Assembly (NCBI RefSeq): GCF_001941825.1
Contig: NZ_CP019038.1
Span: 4,712,001 to 4,776,000, forward strand
Length of the DNA: 64,000 bases
Reading direction: 5' to 3'
Source: Massilia putida
Lineage (GTDB): Bacteria > Pseudomonadota > Gammaproteobacteria > Burkholderiales > Burkholderiaceae_D
The notes beneath the pieces are model-generated. The model was given only the letters and a program-made list of their open reading frames with translations. It had not been told where the DNA came from and did not search any database. Shown piece after piece: positions 15,952 through 24,972 of the stretch; positions within the stretch are counted from its first letter, which is position 1; every line of letters begins with the position of its first letter. Both the position numbers and the translations under genes were made by a program.

Positions 15952-18156
15952 ATGCGATTCGACCTGATGCAGACAACGGTACCGGGCGCCGTCTCCCGTC
16001 GCGCCTTCCTGAAAGCCGGCTCGCTGGCCACCGGCGGTCTCGTCCTCGGCTTCGTGCTTCCCGCCGGCGGCCGCATCGCCCGCGCCGCCGAGGCGGCCAA
16101 GCCGACCGTCTACGCCCCGAACGCCTTCCTGCGCGTGGCGCCGGACAATACGGTGACCGTGATCGTCAACCGCCTGGAATTCGGCCAGGGCGTGCACACG
16201 GGCCTGCCGATGGTGCTCGCGGACGAGCTGGACGCCGACTGGAGCCAGATGCGCGCCGAACTGGCCCCCGCCGGCGACGTGTACAAGGACCCGGTCTTCG
16301 GCATGCAGATCACGGGCGGCTCGGGCACCATCGCCCACTCGTTCACGCAGTACCGCGAAGTGGGCGCCCGCGCGCGCGCGATGCTGGTGCAGGCAGCCGC
16401 GCAGCAGTGGAAGGTGAACCCGTCGCAGTGCCGCACGGCGAAGGGCGTCGTCTACGGTCCGGCGGGCCAGAAGGCGACTTACGGCTCGCTGGCCGAAGCG
16501 GCGAAGGCGCTGCCCGTGCCGGAGGCCGTCACGCTGAAAGACCAGAAGGCATTCCGCTACATCGGCAAGCCGATGCCGCGCCTGGACGCCCGCGCCAAGT
16601 CGACGGGCCGCCAGCAGTTCGGCCTGGACGTCAAGCCGGCCGGGACCAAGGTCGCCGTCGTCGCGCATCCGCCCGTGTTCGGCGCGAAGGTCGCGAAGTT
16701 CGATGCGTCGAAAGCCAAGGCGCTGCGCGGCGTGATCGCCGTGCTCGAAGTGCCGGTGGACCGCGGCGGTAGCGGCGTGGCCGTCGTCGCCGACGGCTAC
16801 TGGCCGGCCAAGCAGGCGCGCGACCTCCTCGCCATCGACTGGGACACGAGCGCCGTCGAAAAAGTCGACAGCGGCAAGCAGATGGCCCAATTCGCCGAGC
16901 TGGCCAAGACGCCGGGCGCCGTCGCGCGCAAGGCCGACACCTCCAGGCTGGCCGGTGCCGCCAAGAAGATCTCGGCCGTCTACGAATTCCCTTACCTGGC
17001 GCACGCGCCGATGGAACCGATCAACTGCACGGTCGACCTCAAGGACGATGCCTGCACGTTGTGGGTCGGCTCGCAGTTCCAGGGCGTCGACCAGGCCGCG
17101 GCGGCCGCGGTGGCGGGCCTCAAGCCCGAGCAGGTCACCTTGAACACGATGATGGCGGGCGGCGGCTTCGGCCGGCGCGCGACGCCCACGTCGGACTTCG
17201 TCGTGGAAGCCGTCCACGTCGCCAAGGCGTACAAGGCCGCCGGCCACGCCGGTCCGGTGAAGCTGATCTGGAGCCGCGAGGACGACATCCGCGGCGGCTA
17301 CTACCGGCCGTCGCACGTGCACCGCGCCGACATCGGCCTCGATGCCGACGGCAACATCGTCGCCTGGGACCACACCATCGTCGGCCAGTCGATCATCACC
17401 GGCACCGCGTTCGAACCGTTCATGGTCAAGAACGGCGTCGACAACACGATGGTCGAAGGCATGGGCGAACCGTACGACGTGCCGCTGAACCTGACGGCGC
17501 ACATGGTCAAGGCCAACGTGCCCGTGCTGTGGTGGCGCTCCGTCGGTTCCACGCACACGGCGTTCGTGATGGAGACGCTGATCGACGAAGCCGCGCACGC
17601 GGCCGGCACGGATCCGGTCGCGTACCGCAAGAAGCTGATCGACGCGAAGCACGTGCGCCATCACGCGGCGCTGGATCTCGCCGTGGCGAAATCCGGCTAC
17701 GGCAAGAAGACGCTGCCGAAAGGCCATGCGTACGGCGTCGCGCTGCACGAGTCGTTCAACACGGTCGTCGCCTACGTCGTCGAAGCGTCCGTCGTCGACG
17801 GCAGCCCGAAGGTGCACAAGGTCACGGCCGCCGTGCACTGCAACCTGCCGGTCAACCCGATGTCGATCGAGGCGCAGATCCAGGGCGCGGCGCTGATGGG
17901 CCTCGGCACGACGTTGCCGGGCGCGCGCATCACGCTCAAGGACGGCGTCGTCGAGCAGCAGAACTTCAACGACTACACGGTGGCGCGCATGAACGACATG
18001 CCGCACATCGACGTGTACATCGTCCCGTCGCAGGATGCGCCGACGGGCATCGGCGAGCCCGGCCTGCCGCCGCTGGCGCCGGCGCTGGCCAATGCCGTGT
18101 TCAAGCTGACCGGCAAGCGCCTGCGCAAGCTCCCGTTCGACCTGGCGACGGCATGA
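15952..18156 (+). CDS. iorB: Molybdopterin-binding large subunit, IorB-type
   Basis: A 734-residue catalytic subunit of the xanthine-dehydrogenase superfamily, IorB branch. The ATG at 15952 has an AAGGAGG ribosome site. A twin-arginine-type signal (VSRRAFLKAGSLATGGLVLG) sends the folded enzyme to the periplasm. Cofactor motifs include RLEFGQGVHTGLPM, GGGFGRRATPTSDF and the C-terminal GIGEPGLPPLAPA with the glutamate used in base catalysis. It acts with the iron-sulfur subunit. Its stop codon overlaps the start of the MocA-type gene by four bases, so the cofactor-modifying enzyme is co-translated. Confidence 0.92.
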   Translation: MRFDLMQTTVPGAVSRRAFLKAGSLATGGLVLGFVLPAGGRIARAAEAAKPTVYAPNAFLRVAPDNTVTVIVNRLEFGQGVHTGLPMVLADELDADWSQMRAELAPAGDVYKDPVFGMQITGGSGTIAHSFTQYREVGARARAMLVQAAAQQWKVNPSQCRTAKGVVYGPAGQKATYGSLAEAAKALPVPEAVTLKDQKAFRYIGKPMPRLDARAKSTGRQQFGLDVKPAGTKVAVVAHPPVFGAKVAKFDASKAKALRGVIAVLEVPVDRGGSGVAVVADGYWPAKQARDLLAIDWDTSAVEKVDSGKQMAQFAELAKTPGAVARKADTSRLAGAAKKISAVYEFPYLAHAPMEPINCTVDLKDDACTLWVGSQFQGVDQAAAAAVAGLKPEQVTLNTMMAGGGFGRRATPTSDFVVEAVHVAKAYKAAGHAGPVKLIWSREDDIRGGYYRPSHVHRADIGLDADGNIVAWDHTIVGQSIITGTAFEPFMVKNGVDNTMVEGMGEPYDVPLNLTAHMVKANVPVLWWRSVGSTHTAFVMETLIDEAAHAAGTDPVAYRKKLIDAKHVRHHAALDLAVAKSGYGKKTLPKGHAYGVALHESFNTVVAYVVEASVVDGSPKVHKVTAAVHCNLPVNPMSIEAQIQGAALMGLGTTLPGARITLKDGVVEQQNFNDYTVARMNDMPHIDVYIVPSQDAPTGIGEPGLPPLAPALANAVFKLTGKRLRKLPFDLATA

Positions 18157-18752
18157 TCGTGCCGGCCCCCTTGGTCGGCATCCTGCTGGCCGCCGGCCGG
18201 GGGCGCCGGTTCGATCCCGCCGGGCTGCGCAACAAGCTGCTGCAGCCGCTGGCGGGCCTTGAGCCCGTCGTCGTGGCCGGTGCGCGCAAGCTGCTGGCCG
18301 TCGTTCCTCGCGTCGTCGCGGTCGTGGCGCCCGGAGATGGGGGCGTCGGCGAGCGGCTTGCGGCGCTGGGCTGCGACGTGACGGTCTGCCCGGATGCCGA
18401 CAGCGGCATGGCGGCGTCGCTCACGCACGCCATCCGGCATTCGCTGGCCATGGCGCCGCAGCCGCAAGCGTGGCTGGTGGCGCTGGGCGACATGCCGTAC
18501 GTCGATCCAGCCACATTGCGCTTGCTGGCCGATGCGCTGGCGGCCGGCGCGGGGATCGCGGCACCCGTCATGGCCGGGCGGCGCGGCAATCCGGTCGGTT
18601 TCGGTGCGCTCCACCGCGATGCGCTGCTGGCCTTGCGCGGCGACGAGGGCGCGCGCCGCCTGCTGCAAACCTGCCCGGTGACGGAAGTCCTGGTGCATGA
18701 CCCCGGCATCTTCCGCGACATCGATACGCCGGGCGACCTTACGGGACGGTAA
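18153..18752 (+). CDS. MocA-type molybdenum cofactor nucleotidyltransferase
   Basis: A 199-residue nucleotidyltransferase. The nucleotide-binding start is GILLAAGRGRRFDPAG with NKLLQPL, and the metal site lies in LVALGDMPYVDPATL. MocA transfers CMP to molybdopterin to make the dinucleotide cofactor needed by this enzyme class. The position, with its ATG overlapping the large-subunit stop (ATGA), strongly supports that role. The simpler label 'NTP transferase' would also fit the sequence alone. Confidence 0.87.
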   Translation: MIVPAPLVGILLAAGRGRRFDPAGLRNKLLQPLAGLEPVVVAGARKLLAVVPRVVAVVAPGDGGVGERLAALGCDVTVCPDADSGMAASLTHAIRHSLAMAPQPQAWLVALGDMPYVDPATLRLLADALAAGAGIAAPVMAGRRGNPVGFGALHRDALLALRGDEGARRLLQTCPVTEVLVHDPGIFRDIDTPGDLTGR

Positions 18753-18829
18753 CCCAACCGTGTGAACACCCTCATGTCCGGGAAATCCGATTACACTACG
18801 GCGCATCGGAGAGAGATTGTTCACGCCAT

Positions 18830-20659
18830 ATGAAAAAAGCACCCCAGAAGCAGCCGCCGGCCATTCAGTACGCGATCGTTCCCAAGGACCTGGCCGGGCA
18901 CCTGTTCGACGTCACCGTCACCGTGGCGGAACCGAGCCCGGAAGGGCAGGTGTTCGCGCTGCCGGCCTGGATCCCGGGCAGCTACATGATCCGCGAATTC
19001 GCCCGCAACATCGTGCGCATCCGCGCCGAATCGGGGGGAGAGCCGGTGCGACTCGCGAAGCTCGACAAGCATTCGTGGCAGGCCGCGCCCGTCGCCGGGC
19101 CGCTGACGGTGCATTACGAAGTCTATGCGTGGGACCTCTCGGTGCGCGCCGCCCATTTGGACCAGACGCACGGCTTCTTCAACGGCACGAGCGTCTTCCT
19201 GCGCGTCGTCGGCCAGGAGGCGCGGCCGCACCTGGTCGACATCCAGCGTCCGCCTGAGCCGGCCACGCGCAGCTGGCGGGTCGCCACGTCGCTGCCGGAA
19301 GCGGGCGCCAAGCGCTACGGCTTCGGCACGTACGTCGCGGGCGACTACGATGAGCTGATCGACCATCCCGTCGAGATGGGCGACTTCGCGCTGGGCGGCT
19401 TTACCGCGCACGGCATCCGCCACGACATCGTGATCACGGGCCGCGTGCCGAACCTCGACATGGCGCGCCTTGAAAAAGACCTGAAAGCCATCTGCGAAAC
19501 CCAGATCGCGTTCTTCGAACCGAAGACGAAAAAGGCGCCGATGGACCGCTACGTGTTCCTGACGATGGCCGTCGGCGACGGCTATGGCGGTCTGGAACAC
19601 CGCGCGTCGACGGCGCTGATCTGCGCGCGCACCGACCTGCCGACGACGGCGGCTTTGAGGACGGCCGAGCCGAACGAGGGCTATGTCAAATTCCTGGGCC
19701 TGTGCAGCCACGAGTATTTCCACACCTGGAACGTCAAGCGCATCAAGCCGGCCGTGTTCGCGCCGTACGACCTGCAGGTCGAGAACTACACGCCCCTGCT
19801 GTGGCTCTTCGAAGGCTTTACCAGCTATTACGACGACCTGATGCTCGTGCGCAGCGGGATCATCAGCGAGGCCACGTATTTCAAAATGCTCGGCAAGACC
19901 GTCGGCAGCGTCCTGCGCGGCACCGGCCGCACGAAGCAGAGCATCGCCGATTCCAGCTTCGATGCCTGGAGCAAGTACTACCGCCAGGACGAGAACGCGC
20001 CGAACGCCATCATCAGCTATTACACGAAGGGCTCCCTCGTCGGCCTCGCATTCGACCTGGCGATCCGCGCCAAGACGGGGGGCGCGAAATCGCTGGACGA
20101 CATCATGCTGGCCCTGTGGGACCGCTTTGGCCGCGATTTCTACCAGGGCAATGGAAAAGGTGGGCGCGGCCTCACGGAGCAGGACGTGGAAAGCCTGTTC
20201 GACGAGGTGAGCGGCGTGCGCCTGAAGAACATGTTCGAGCGCTACATCCGCGGCACGGAGGACATCCCGCTGGCCAAGCTGTACGCCCCGTTCGGCGTGA
20301 AGGTGACGGAAGAGCGCAAGAGCGCCAAGCCGTCGCTGGACGCCGGCATCGGCCGCGACGCCGCCGGCGCCAAACTGAACCAGGTCCACGAGGGCGGCGC
20401 CGCGCACCAGGCGGGCCTGTCCGCCGGCGATGTCCTGATCGCCGTCGACGGCCTGCGCGTGAACGGCAACCCGTCCAACCTGGACCAGCTGTTCGCGCGC
20501 TACCGCGTGGGCGACAAGGTGACCGTGCACGCGTTCCGCCGCGACGAGCTGATGACGTTCGACGTCACCTTGCAGGGCGATCGCGTGCCGTGCGTCCAGG
20601 TGACCGTCGCGCCCGGCACGCGCAAGGGGCCTGCGATCAAGCGGCCGAGCGCGAGTTAG
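18830..20659 (+). CDS. M61-family metallopeptidase with PDZ domain
   Basis: A 609-residue peptidase of the M61 (glycyl aminopeptidase) family. The zinc motif HEYFH is at residues 294-298 within SHEYFHTWNVKRIKP, and the third ligand lies in LLWLFEGFTSYYDD. The N-terminal beta domain includes LPAWIPGSYMIREFARNI, a family signature. A PDZ domain near the C terminus (GGAAHQAGLSAGDVLIAVDG) may recognise substrate ends. There is no obvious signal peptide, so it is probably cytoplasmic. The gene stands alone, with GGAGAGAG as a distant ribosome site. Confidence 0.93.
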   Translation: MKKAPQKQPPAIQYAIVPKDLAGHLFDVTVTVAEPSPEGQVFALPAWIPGSYMIREFARNIVRIRAESGGEPVRLAKLDKHSWQAAPVAGPLTVHYEVYAWDLSVRAAHLDQTHGFFNGTSVFLRVVGQEARPHLVDIQRPPEPATRSWRVATSLPEAGAKRYGFGTYVAGDYDELIDHPVEMGDFALGGFTAHGIRHDIVITGRVPNLDMARLEKDLKAICETQIAFFEPKTKKAPMDRYVFLTMAVGDGYGGLEHRASTALICARTDLPTTAALRTAEPNEGYVKFLGLCSHEYFHTWNVKRIKPAVFAPYDLQVENYTPLLWLFEGFTSYYDDLMLVRSGIISEATYFKMLGKTVGSVLRGTGRTKQSIADSSFDAWSKYYRQDENAPNAIISYYTKGSLVGLAFDLAIRAKTGGAKSLDDIMLALWDRFGRDFYQGNGKGGRGLTEQDVESLFDEVSGVRLKNMFERYIRGTEDIPLAKLYAPFGVKVTEERKSAKPSLDAGIGRDAAGAKLNQVHEGGAAHQAGLSAGDVLIAVDGLRVNGNPSNLDQLFARYRVGDKVTVHAFRRDELMTFDVTLQGDRVPCVQVTVAPGTRKGPAIKRPSAS

Positions 20660-20686
20660 GTAGGGTGGTGATACGCGCCGGGTGAA

Positions 20687-22243
20687 CTACGGCAGATAGG
20701 AGCGTAAGAGATCGAAATCGATCGGTTTGGTGAGGTGACGATCGAACCCGGCCGCGAACGCCCGCTCGCGGTCCTTCTGCTGTCCCCAACCCGTCGTCGC
20801 GATCAAGGTCACCGCCGCGCCGGCCGGCAGCTGGCGCACCCTGCGTGCCAGTTCGTAGCCGTTCATGTCGGGCAGGCCGATATCGAGCAGGGCCACGGCG
20901 GGCGCGAAGCCGGGCAGGATGTCGAGCGCCCGCGCGGCTGTCGGCGCCGTCCTGACCTCGCAACCGTGCAGTTCCAACGTCATGGCCAACGTCTCGGCGG
21001 CATCCTCGTTGTCGTCCACGACGAGCACGCGCACCTGGGCCGGTGCCGCATCGGTGGACCGCTCCTGCGACGCCGGTGCGGACACGCTGCCCGCCGCCAG
21101 CGGCAGGCGGATCGTGAACGTGCTGCCCAGGCCGGCGCCGGCGCTGTCCGCGTGCACGCTGCCGCCGTGCAGCGAGACGATGCCGCGCACGAGCGCCAGG
21201 CCGATCCCGAGGCCGCCTTTCGACCGTTCCAGTGCCGGCTCGAGCTGGGAAAACATGTTGAAGACGGTGGCGAGGGCCGAGGCGGGCAGGCCGATGCCGT
21301 TGTCGCGCACCCGGATCTCGGCCACGCCGTCCGCGCACGACAAATGCAGTTCGATCGTGCCGCCGTCCGGCGTGTACTTGGCGGCATTGGTGAGCAGGTT
21401 GATGACGACCTGCGCCAGCCGCGTGGCGTCGCCGTCGACGATCACGGGCGCCGCCGCGATCGACAGGCGTAACGTGTGGCGCGCCGCCTCCATCGTCGCG
21501 GCGAGGTCATGGGCTGCGCCGTGCACGAGGGCTGACAATTCCACCGGCGCGCGGCGCAGCTGCATGCGCCCCTGCGTGATGCGCGAGACTTCCATCAGGT
21601 CGTCGACGAGCCGGGTCAGGTGGCGCAGCTGCCGGTCGAACGCCTGCAGCAGGCGGGTGTCCGTACCGTGGCCGAATTTCAGCTTGAGGACGTCGAGCGC
21701 GCTGCGCATCGGCGCGAGCGGATTGCGCAGCTCGTGCGACAAGGTCGCGAGGAACTCGTCCTTGCGGCGGTCCGCCGCCGACAGTTGCTCGTTCAGCTTT
21801 TGCAGTTCGGCCTCGGCGCTGCGGCGCGCTTCCAGCGCCGTTTCCGCCGCCTTGCGTGCCGCCAGCAGTTCGCGCTCGTACGCGCGCCGGTCGGACGCCT
21901 TGAACAGGGCCCAGTGATCGACCGTGCCGTCCGCGTCCTGGCGGCGGCTGATGTTAATCAGCATGGGCAGGCGCTCCTGGCGCCGGTTGCGCAAGTCGAC
22001 CTGGATCTCGGCCACCGACCCCTGTACCTGCAGGATCGGCTGGCAATGCGTGTGGTAGAAGAGGCGGGCACCCACCGGCAGCAGGTCGTGCATGCGCAGC
22101 TTGCCGACGAGCTCGTCTTCCGTATAGCCGAGCCACGTGCACGCCGTGCCGTTCGCCCGCAAGATGACGCCGTCGGGCGCCGTCAACAGCAGCGCGCAGG
22201 CGGCGTGGTCGAACAGGATGTCGCCGGTCGGCGCGGTAGGCAC
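20687..22243 (-). CDS. PAS-hybrid sensor histidine kinase/response regulator
   Basis: A 518-residue soluble hybrid kinase with no membrane segment. Domains in order: PAS (about 10-115), a coiled linker, HisKA with His170 in TLSHELRNPL, HATPase (N-box INLLTNAAKYTPDGG, then RDNGIGLP and SKGGLGIGLALV), and a receiver with Asp454 in LLDIGLPDMNGYE and Lys506 in TKPIDF. The start is taken as the GTG at 22243, five nt after the RsbQ-like hydrolase stop, because no ATG fits before the PAS domain. The tight coupling to the hydrolase suggests a hydrolase-generated signal is read by the PAS domain. Confidence 0.87.
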   Translation of the reverse strand: MPTAPTGDILFDHAACALLLTAPDGVILRANGTACTWLGYTEDELVGKLRMHDLLPVGARLFYHTHCQPILQVQGSVAEIQVDLRNRRQERLPMLINISRRQDADGTVDHWALFKASDRRAYERELLAARKAAETALEARRSAEAELQKLNEQLSAADRRKDEFLATLSHELRNPLAPMRSALDVLKLKFGHGTDTRLLQAFDRQLRHLTRLVDDLMEVSRITQGRMQLRRAPVELSALVHGAAHDLAATMEAARHTLRLSIAAAPVIVDGDATRLAQVVINLLTNAAKYTPDGGTIELHLSCADGVAEIRVRDNGIGLPASALATVFNMFSQLEPALERSKGGLGIGLALVRGIVSLHGGSVHADSAGAGLGSTFTIRLPLAAGSVSAPASQERSTDAAPAQVRVLVVDDNEDAAETLAMTLELHGCEVRTAPTAARALDILPGFAPAVALLDIGLPDMNGYELARRVRQLPAGAAVTLIATTGWGQQKDRERAFAAGFDRHLTKPIDFDLLRSYLP

Positions 22244-22248
22244 GGAAG

Positions 22249-23055
22249 TCAGCGCAGGGCGTGCGCGAGGAAGTTGTCGATGGCGCGCGAGCTTGCCGTC
22301 GGCGCGCTCATGTGCGGGCAGTGGCCGACGTTCTCGATGACGTGCAGCGTGTTGTTCGGCAGGTGGCGGTGCAGGAAGTCGCCGACCGCGCGGGGCGCCA
22401 CCAGGTCGTCGCTGCATTGCAGGATCAGCGCGGGTACGGTCGACCGGGGCACGTCCGCACGGTGGTCGGACAGGAACGTGACGCGGGCGAAGTGCTTGGC
22501 GATGTCGGGATTATTGCGGCAAAAGCTGTCGGTCAATTCCGCGCGCAGTTCGGGACGGTCGGGCACACCCATGATCGCTGGTGCCATGCTGCTCGACCAG
22601 CCGAGGTAATTGGCGTCCATCGTCTCGAGCAGCTCGTCGATGTCTTCCCGGCTGAAGCCGCCGACGTAGTCGCCGTCGTTGATGTAGCAGGGCGACGGCC
22701 CGACCATGACTTGCGCGGCGAATTTTTCCGGCGCCTTGATCGTGGCCAGCAGGCCGATCATCGTGCTGACGGAGTGGCCGACGAAGACGACGGGACCGGT
22801 CGCGAATTCGTCGACGATCTCGAGCAGGTCGTCCGCGTAACCCTGCAGCGTGCCGTATTTATCGCGGTCGTAGGCGGACAGGTCGGAACCGCCGCTGCCG
22901 ACCAGGTCGAACGCGATCGTGCGGAAGCGATCCTCGTAGGCAGGCGCCAGGAACCGCCACATCGTCTGGTCGCAACCGAAGCCATGGGCAAACACCATCG
23001 TCGCCGGACCGTTGCCGGCCAGCCGGACATTATTCCTGAACTGCACTTTTGACAT
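22249..23055 (-). CDS. RsbQ-like alpha/beta hydrolase
   Basis: A 268-residue alpha/beta hydrolase close to RsbQ/KAI2-type signalling hydrolases. The nucleophile is Ser95 in FVGHSVSTMIG, with Asp in CSDDLVAP and His in GHCPHMSAP. The opening MVFAHGFGCDQTMW is a family signature. In Bacillus, RsbQ works with the PAS-containing RsbP to signal energy stress. Here the partner five nt downstream is a PAS histidine kinase instead, which supports a small-molecule-sensing pair. A TATAAT hexamer (23087-23092, minus strand) could be the -10 box. Confidence 0.9.
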   Translation of the reverse strand: MSKVQFRNNVRLAGNGPATMVFAHGFGCDQTMWRFLAPAYEDRFRTIAFDLVGSGGSDLSAYDRDKYGTLQGYADDLLEIVDEFATGPVVFVGHSVSTMIGLLATIKAPEKFAAQVMVGPSPCYINDGDYVGGFSREDIDELLETMDANYLGWSSSMAPAIMGVPDRPELRAELTDSFCRNNPDIAKHFARVTFLSDHRADVPRSTVPALILQCSDDLVAPRAVGDFLHRHLPNNTLHVIENVGHCPHMSAPTASSRAIDNFLAHALR

Positions 23056-23142
23056 GGTTGTAAACTATTTAAAAATGTAACATCGGATTATAGACGGTTT
23101 AATGCTGAGCATACGCACGCATTGCGCCTGACGGCGCGGTGG

Positions 23143-24051
23143 TCACGTTCCGTATCCGCCTGACGTCAGCACGTCGATCATGGCCCGCGTGGCGGCCGAT
23201 TGCCGGCGGTGCGGCGCGTACACGACGGAGAACGGGCGCGAGCGGCCGCGCAGGTGCGGCAGAACTTCGACGAGACGGCCGGCCGCCACGTGATCCTGCA
23301 CGATGAAATCGTAGCTCTGGCCGATGCCGATGCCCGCCACGGCCAGCGAGACCACGCCCAGCACGTCATCCGATACCTCGATCGTGGACGGCGCCGTCCA
23401 TTCGACGTCGCCGCCGCCGTCGCGGAACACCCACGGCGCGACGCGGCCCGTGCGGGGCAGGACGAAGGGCAGGCAGGCGTGCGTACGCAAATCGTCCAGC
23501 GTGCGCGGCGTGCCGGCCCGCTCCAGGTAGCCGGGTGATGCGACCAGGCACAAGGTCTCGTCCGCCAGCTTGCGCGCCACCAGGCCGCTGTCCGGCAAGT
23601 GCCCGAGGCGGATCGCGAGGTCGAAGCCTTCGGCGACGAGGTCGACGCTGCGGTTGGTGATATTCAGCTCCACCTTCACGTGCGGATACTGCCGCGTAAA
23701 CCGCGCCAGCAGGGCCGGCACGCGGTGGTGGCCCCACGTCGTCGGCACGCTCATCCGGATCCGTCCCGTCAGCGCATCCGCCTGCCCCTGGATCTCGCGC
23801 TCCGCATCGCCCAGCAGGACGAAGGCGGCGCGTGCCTGTTCCAGGTAGTGCCGGCCCGTTTCCGTCAACGTGACGCTGCGCGTGGTCCGCCGCAACAACT
23901 GCGCGCCGAGCCGGTTTTCCAGCCGCGTCACCGCGCGGCTCAGCACGGACACCGTGGTCGACAGCGCGACGGCGCCGGCCGTGAACGATTAGTGGTCCGC
24001 CACGGCGAGGAAGGCTTCGAGGTCGTCCAGGTAGTCGAATTGTCGGCTAAT
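23143..24051 (-). pseudogene. LysR regulator with stop codon in its HTH
   Basis: The frame from 23952 encodes most of a LysR-type regulator (SVLSRAVTRLENRLGAQLL through the effector domain). Reading the same frame upstream recovers the missing N terminus: SRQFDYLDDLEAFLAVADH, a TAA stop at 23989-23991, then SFTAGAVALSTTV. The stop replaces the usual glycine of the DxGSF turn. No ATG, GTG or TTG lies at the expected start; an ATT follows an AGGAGG ribosome site with 5-nt spacing. The gene is therefore broken, unless an internal GTG at 23952 yields a protein lacking the first helices. It is divergent from the SDR gene. Confidence 0.8.
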
Positions 24052-24156
24052 TTTGTCCTCCTGAGAACAAATGAATTCCTTGTGGCCCAGTTTATCCGCT
24101 TGGGGCGAAACAATAAAGTGACGGCCTATCGCAGCTCAACACCGAAAGGACATACC

Positions 24157-24951
24157 ATGGATCTGAAACTCAACGACAAGACGGCACTGGTGACCGGTGC
24201 CACGGCCGGCATCGGCCTGGCCATCGCCCGCACGCTGGCGCGCGAGGGCGCGGCCGTCGCCATCACCGGGCGCGACCCTGGCAAGCTCGACGCGGCCGCC
24301 GGCCATATCCGCGCCGCCGTGCCGGGCGCCGTCGTGACGTCCGTCGTCGCCGACCTCGCCGACGCCGCGGGCGCGGCCGCCGTGGTGCGCGCCGTGCCCG
24401 ACGTCGACGTCCTCGTCAACAACCTCGGCTATTACGAAGGCAAGCCATTTACCGACATCACGGATGACGACTGGATGCGCATGTTCGACGTCAACGTGAT
24501 GTCGGGCGTCCGTCTGGCCCGCCATTATTTCCCGCGGCTGCTCGCAAAAAACTGGGGCAGGGTGGTTTTCATCTCCAGCGAAGTGGGCGCGTTCACGCCG
24601 CCGGACATGATCCATTACGGCGTCAGCAAATCCGCCCAGCTCGCCGTGTCGCGTGGCCTGGCCGAGCTGACGCGCGGGACCGGCGTGACCGTCAACAGCG
24701 TCCTCCCGGCCGCCACCCGTTCGGACGGCATCGTCGACTACCTGCGTCAGACGGCACCTCGTGCCGGCATGACGGATGCGGAGATCGAAGCCCATTTCTT
24801 TGCCACGTACCGCCCGAGTTCCCTGATCGCACGCATGATCGATGCCGATGAAGTGGCGGCGATGGTCGCCCTGCTCGCGAGCCCGCTGGGCGCCGCCACC
24901 AATGGCGCGGCCGTGCGCGTGGAAGGCGGCAGCTACCGGTCCATTCTCTGA
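24157..24951 (+). CDS. SDR-family oxidoreductase
   Basis: A 264-residue short-chain dehydrogenase/reductase. The cofactor motif is TGATAGIGLAIA, with the NNLG segment (VLVNNLGYYEG) and a catalytic Ser in FISSEVGAF followed by YGVSK. An Arg in TGRDPGK after the second strand suggests NADP preference. The ATG at 24157 has AAAGGA upstream. The gene is divergent from the broken LysR gene, which may once have controlled it. The MRJP-type gene follows 21 nt later. Substrate unknown. Confidence 0.9.
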   Translation: MDLKLNDKTALVTGATAGIGLAIARTLAREGAAVAITGRDPGKLDAAAGHIRAAVPGAVVTSVVADLADAAGAAAVVRAVPDVDVLVNNLGYYEGKPFTDITDDDWMRMFDVNVMSGVRLARHYFPRLLAKNWGRVVFISSEVGAFTPPDMIHYGVSKSAQLAVSRGLAELTRGTGVTVNSVLPAATRSDGIVDYLRQTAPRAGMTDAEIEAHFFATYRPSSLIARMIDADEVAAMVALLASPLGAATNGAAVRVEGGSYRSIL

Positions 24952-24972
24952 CCTTCGTTCCTGGGAGTCGCC

